A stretch of 9,779 nucleotides of DNA from Alphaproteobacteria bacterium (GTDB lineage Bacteria > Pseudomonadota > Alphaproteobacteria > Acetobacterales > Acetobacteraceae). Positions 6,638-9,779 of the stretch are shown here, one piece after another. Under the pieces are notes generated by a model, which worked only from the letters and a program-made list of their open reading frames with translations, searched no databases and was not told where the DNA came from. The stretch's first letter is position 1. Each line of letters begins with the position of its first letter. The translations under genes and the position numbers were made by a program. The stretch covers positions 1 to 9,779 of the forward strand of contig JAMFRY010000057.1 of NCBI GenBank assembly GCA_026225015.1, in the 5' to 3' direction.

Positions 6638-8577
6638 GGGCTGGCCTGCCTGGTTTGGGCGGCGTGCTCCGGTACGACTACCACGGGCGCGCGCTGCACG
6701 TGGATCAGGGCGGTGGAGATTGCGCCCTGGTCCAGCCTCAGGCTTGGTCCCGTTTCGCGCCGGCAGGCGAGATTGGCGGCCAGGCTGAGTCCGGCGCAGG
6801 CGATTCCGGCGGTGAAGTGACCGAGGCGTCGGGCCGGCGACGGCGCCTGCGTGGCGGCACGGGCATGCCGCATCATCGCGGTTTGCGCGGCAATGCGCCA
6901 GCCGGGCGCTGGCACCGTCTCGCGCCGCGCCTCCAGCAACGCAGGCGCGGCCAAAGCGGCGGCGGCATCGACCTGGCTCGGCGCAAGCGGCGGGGTTGGC
7001 GCATCGGAAAACTCCGAAAGCGCTAGCAAGGCCTTTCCGCCTTCCGCAAGCAACGCTGCTGCAGCCTGGCAAATGCCGGCCAGCCCGTCTTGCGCTGACG
7101 GACGGATCACGGCCAGCACGAAATCAAAGCGCGCGCCTCGCGATTCTGCAGCCGCAGCAAAAAGCGCTTCAGGATCCAGATGCGCGGCGGAGCGAGCGCC
7201 GCCGGCCATAGCATGCCGCAGCAGCCGGGCATGCAGGCGCCAATTTTCGGCCGAGACGATCAGGACGCGGCATCCGGCGGCCAGCGCGGTGAGGCGCGCG
7301 CACAGGATGCGCCAATCCGCCCAATGCGGGTGCCAGGGGCGCGGCTTGGGCATCCGCCCAAGCAGTAGCTGCCGCATCCGGCCCAGACCGCCAGGCACAG
7401 CGCCAGCGCCCAGAATGGTGGCCAGAATGGCGAGGTCGACCTGCTGGATGGCAGTAGCCTGATGGTGCTCCAATAGCCCGCGCCAACTTGGGTGATGCCG
7501 ATGCGGTTGGCTGACTGGTCCCAGAAGCTGCTGGGTTTCGGTGATAAATTGCGCCGATTCCGCCATTGCCTCGGCGCAATCGGCGCTAAACCTGTCGAGG
7601 TTGGTGGCATGAAAGCAGATTGGGTGGACCGCATTCCGGCGGTGCTGCGGCGTTACCCAGGACGCCAGCGAAGCCGCCAGCGCCGCAGGTTTCAGCGGGC
7701 CAACCCGCCAGTCTTGCGGCCCCGCCCCGGCCGGCTGCATTTCGGCCACCATATACGAATCGGAATCGGTAATCGTCTCGATCTGGCCCGATGGGCAGAA
7801 TTCCGGCACGAAGCTGTAATCGCAAGCTGCCGCGATGCAGACATCCAGCACCACAGGACGGATGGCGATCATGTGGAGCAGGTAAAAGCGCCCCAGCAGC
7901 GCGTCGCGGCCCGCCCGCCAGAAAACGCGGTTTGCGCGCGCATCATGCAGGGCGGCCTCGCCTGCCAGGCAAGCCTGCGTCGCGGGATGCAGCGCCTCCA
8001 GGCCAAGCCGCACCAGCGCGCGGGGCGAGATGGTCAGCGCCTCGCCCGGCGCGGGAGCTGCAATCCGCCGGCCGGCTGCTTCGGCGCTGATCTGGAAATT
8101 GCCGGCCAGCACTGCGTCAGCCCCGCCTTGCAGGCGTCGCAGCACTTCGCGCAGCGCGCCGTCCGCCAGGACATAGTCGGCGACCAGAAAGACAAACCCG
8201 ACGTCATGGGCCGTGTTACCGGCAGACCGAATGGCCCGTGCATAGACCAGAGTCAGCACCAGGGCACTTGCCTCGCTCAACAGCGAGTCAAGCGGTTCAA
8301 GCCGGGTCTCGCAGAACGTAGCCAGCGCCCGCCATGCCGGATGGTCGTGGATCGCGGGAATGTCCTGCTGACGCGTGGACAGGATGAACGCGACGGGAAT
8401 TGCCGCCGCCACTGCCGGCAGGTTCCCCGCGGCCAGCAGGGACGGCAGCAAAACCTCCACACACTGACGCAGATATGCCGCTCCCCAGACCGGCAGCAGA
8501 ATTTGCACACTCCGTAAGGCGCCGCGTGCCGTCGCCTTGTTTCTCGCACTCTGGGGCGTTCCGGTGGGCGCTATCAA
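6625..8577 (-). CDS. Large unknown protein, GT-A-like N-terminal half, paralogue of the next gene
   Basis: 650 residues of no family I recognise. The N-terminal half starts with a strand and LLPVWG (27-32), continues with a second strand (AFILSTR) and has FVFLVADYVLADG (128-140), resembling the acidic strand end of GT-A glycosyltransferases. Next come GNFQ (159-162), NRVFWR (216-221), GRFYLLHMIAIRP (229-241), CDYSFVPEFCPSG (252-264), ITDSDSY (269-275) and EMQP (279-282). PVSQPHRHHPSW (354-365) and RPWHPHWADW (413-422) precede a Rossmann-like domain (437-520) with no glycine-rich SAM site. Residues 587-606 are hydrophobic and could touch the membrane. The proposed start is TTG at 8577, which shares bases with the epimerase TGA (TTGA). 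I see no strong Shine-Dalgarno and no ATG before the first conserved strand, so the start is uncertain. A role as glycosyltransferase or glycan-modifying enzyme is inferred from context and fold pattern only. Confidence 0.75.
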   Translation of the reverse strand: MIAPTGTPQSARNKATARGALRSVQILLPVWGAAYLRQCVEVLLPSLLAAGNLPAVAAAIPVAFILSTRQQDIPAIHDHPAWRALATFCETRLEPLDSLLSEASALVLTLVYARAIRSAGNTAHDVGFVFLVADYVLADGALREVLRRLQGGADAVLAGNFQISAEAAGRRIAAPAPGEALTISPRALVRLGLEALHPATQACLAGEAALHDARANRVFWRAGRDALLGRFYLLHMIAIRPVVLDVCIAAACDYSFVPEFCPSGQIETITDSDSYMVAEMQPAGAGPQDWRVGPLKPAALAASLASWVTPQHRRNAVHPICFHATNLDRFSADCAEAMAESAQFITETQQLLGPVSQPHRHHPSWRGLLEHHQATAIQQVDLAILATILGAGAVPGGLGRMRQLLLGRMPKPRPWHPHWADWRILCARLTALAAGCRVLIVSAENWRLHARLLRHAMAGGARSAAHLDPEALFAAAAESRGARFDFVLAVIRPSAQDGLAGICQAAAALLAEGGKALLALSEFSDAPTPPLAPSQVDAAAALAAPALLEARRETVPAPGWRIAAQTAMMRHARAATQAPSPARRLGHFTAGIACAGLSLAANLACRRETGPSLRLDQGAISTALIHVQRAPVVVVPEHAAQTRQASPWTV

Positions 8578-9575
8578 CGCAGCTGTACCGCGCGCATGCG
8601 CTTGATGTTGTAGTAGCGGTCGTCCGTCATCGGATTCGGCACCTTGCCGGCGGCGAAGGCGCGCCGCAGATCATCTATTGCGTCACTGACACTGCGCCGC
8701 GCGGTAAAGCCCAGATCTCGTCGCAATTTTTCCGAGGAGACATGGTAGGAGCGGTGATCGTCGGCGGGTGTTACAACAATCTTCACCTGTTCGCCGACCC
8801 GCTCGCGCACCATCTCCGCGATGGCGCGGACTTTCAAATTGTCGTAGCCGGCATTCCACACTTTGGCGTCCACCAGCGCATCCTCGGCGGCGAGGAGCAG
8901 CAAATAGAGATCGGTCATATCCTCGATATGGATGTTCGGGCGCAGTTGCTCGCCGCCGAATACCGTGATGCGGCCATCACTAATCGCAAGATTGGTGAGA
9001 ATATTGACGGTAAGGTCGAGTCGCAGCCGCGGCGCATAGCCGCAGATGGTCGCCGGCCGGACTACCACAGTCACGAAGCCAGGCTCGCGTTCCTCGTCCA
9101 GCACGTCTTCGCACATCGCCTTGTATTTCGAGTAATCGGTCAAAGGGGTAAGCGGCAGATTCTCGGTGACCTCCGGCTCGTTCCTGACGCCATAGACCGA
9201 GGAGGAGGACGCATAGATGAAACGTTTGACACCGGCATCCTTTGCTGCAAGCAGCAGCGGCCGGAAGCAGTCATAATTGATCGCCCGGCCAAGTTCCGGC
9301 GCAAGGTCGAAGGACGGATCGTTGGAAATGCAGGCGAGATGAACAACCGCATCGCAGCCCGCCAGCGCTCGGCGCACCGTCTCCGGCTCGCGCAGATCCC
9401 CCTTAAACTCCTTAAAGTTCGGATTGCCGTGATGCGCGGTGAACAAATCCTCGCCATACAGAAAAAGATCGAGGTTCGAAACCTGATAGCCTGCCTGCAA
9501 TAATTTTGGGATCAGGCTGGACCCGACATAACCTGCACCGCCGGTCACCAGAACGCGTTTGAAGCGACTCTCCAT
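8574..9575 (-). CDS. NAD-dependent nucleotide-sugar epimerase/dehydratase (extended SDR)
   Basis: 333 residues, normal length for the extended SDR family. The NAD(P)-binding motif TGGAGYVGSSL (11-21) is intact, followed by GDLREPETV, VVHLACISNDPS, the catalytic serine region YASSSSVYGV and the active-site YSKYK. The later RPATICGYAPRLRLDL and PNIHIEDM segments are typical of sugar-nucleotide epimerases and dehydratases. These enzymes act in the cytoplasm on UDP-, GDP-, CDP- or dTDP-sugars, epimerising, dehydrating or reducing at C4 via a keto intermediate. The ATG is preceded by AAGGGA at 5-base spacing. It follows the SIS isomerase gene after a 22-base gap, and its TGA overlaps the next start, so all three are probably co-translated. 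The exact sugar cannot be told from the sequence; a UDP-glucose 4-epimerase is the generic guess and should not be assumed. Confidence 0.88.
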   Translation of the reverse strand: MESRFKRVLVTGGAGYVGSSLIPKLLQAGYQVSNLDLFLYGEDLFTAHHGNPNFKEFKGDLREPETVRRALAGCDAVVHLACISNDPSFDLAPELGRAINYDCFRPLLLAAKDAGVKRFIYASSSSVYGVRNEPEVTENLPLTPLTDYSKYKAMCEDVLDEEREPGFVTVVVRPATICGYAPRLRLDLTVNILTNLAISDGRITVFGGEQLRPNIHIEDMTDLYLLLLAAEDALVDAKVWNAGYDNLKVRAIAEMVRERVGEQVKIVVTPADDHRSYHVSSEKLRRDLGFTARRSVSDAIDDLRRAFAAGKVPNPMTDDRYYNIKRMRAVQLR

Positions 9576-9580
9576 AGTGA

Positions 9581-9586
9581 TCCCTT
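9581..9586 (-). promoter_or_regulatory. Shine-Dalgarno for the SDR epimerase
   Basis: AAGGGA, 5 bases before the ATG at 9575, in the 22-base gap after the isomerase gene. It confirms the epimerase start. Confidence 0.7.
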
Positions 9587-9597
9587 ATGCCAGCAGT

Positions 9598-9779
9598 TTA
9601 TCGTTCCAAGGCGTTAGGTTCCGGCGTCCAACCCATGTCAAGATCGAGAATGGCGTGCAGTAATGCGAGATGCGCCACCTCGACAAACCCATAAAACGAC
9701 GAACGGACATAGAAATTTACGTCGCCGGCCAGGCGTAGCGGGTTATCTTCTCCGAAGCCCGACAGCGTGATCACGCCGC
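9598..9779 (-). CDS. SIS-domain phosphosugar isomerase (C-terminal part, cut by window edge)
   Basis: Only the last 59 residues are present, ending in TAA at 9598-9600; the N-terminus is beyond the right edge. The fragment reads GVITLSGFGEDNPLRLAGDV, then NFYVRSSFYGFVEVAHLALL and HAILD. The TLSGF strand-loop, the D-x-N-F-Y-V strand and the E-x-x-H helix match the end of SIS-domain isomerases of the GmhA/DiaA type. In GmhA the E and H of such a helix take part in isomerising sedoheptulose 7-phosphate. The family in polysaccharide clusters often accompanies heptose or related sugar-phosphate synthesis. Which substrate this one uses cannot be judged from the tail alone. It is the first gene visible in the operon. 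Confidence 0.75.
   Translation of the reverse strand, partial: GVITLSGFGEDNPLRLAGDVNFYVRSSFYGFVEVAHLALLHAILDLDMGWTPEPNALER

Noticed and set aside
6638..7072. A longer N-terminus for the methyltransferase-fusion protein
   Set aside because: The extra 145 codons lie inside the upstream gene, are Arg/Ala-rich and match nothing in the paralogue, whose N-terminus lines up with the ATG at 6637.
7492..8517. A long open frame on the plus strand opposite the first large paralogue
   Set aside because: Its translation is rich in Arg, Gln and His without domain motifs, and it lies fully antisense to a gene with a conserved paralogue. Long antisense frames are common in GC-rich coding DNA.
8400..9503. 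A long plus-strand open frame opposite the SDR epimerase
   Set aside because: The minus strand encodes a full SDR with intact cofactor and catalytic motifs; the plus frame shows no recognisable features.
1..9779. Promoters, terminators, tRNA or rRNA genes, insertion sequences, CRISPR arrays, riboswitches
   Set aside because: The gaps between genes are at most 33 bases, with no room for such elements. I saw no transposase motifs, spaced direct repeats or stable RNA signatures.

Overview
The window is a moderately GC-rich stretch in which every credible gene lies on the minus strand, so it is read from the right edge to the left. Tight packing, repeated 4-base stop/start overlaps, frequent GTG/TTG starts and the GC-rich codon choice suggest a proteobacterium, most likely an alphaproteobacterium. 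I cannot fix the genus. The gene set is that of a surface-polysaccharide (LPS O-antigen or capsule type) biosynthesis locus.

Layout in transcription order: (1) the tail of a SIS-domain sugar-phosphate isomerase (9598-9779, cut by the window edge); (2) a complete extended SDR nucleotide-sugar epimerase/dehydratase (8574-9575); (3) a 650-residue protein of no recognised family (6625-8577); (4) a 925-residue protein (3860-6637) whose first two thirds are a paralogue of (3) and whose last 243 residues are an apparently complete class I SAM methyltransferase; (5) a small HAD-family phosphatase (3243-3851); (6) an APH/choline-kinase-like small-molecule kinase (2218-3246); (7, 8) a split transketolase, N-terminal then C-terminal subunit (1409-2221 and 455-1405); (9) the start of a second SDR resembling dTDP-4-dehydrorhamnose reductase (1-421, cut by the window edge).

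Gaps between genes are at most 33 bases and four junctions overlap, so this looks like one long polycistronic operon. Its promoter and terminator both lie outside the window, and no gene-free stretch approaches 300 bases. I infer that the small enzymes (transketolase pair, SIS isomerase, HAD phosphatase, kinase, two SDRs) make an unusual sugar, perhaps a heptose or a branched or ketose-derived sugar. The two large paralogues could be the transferases or scaffolds that add or modify it, with a methyltransferase attached to one of them. A nucleotidyltransferase to activate the sugar is not in the window.

The most novel part is the tandem pair of large unknown proteins. They share many strict motifs, a GT-A-like N-terminal half, a Rossmann-like middle domain without a SAM-binding glycine motif, and a hydrophobic segment near the end. 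The in-frame fusion to the methyltransferase in the second copy is also unusual. I see no mobile elements, CRISPR arrays, tRNA or rRNA genes.
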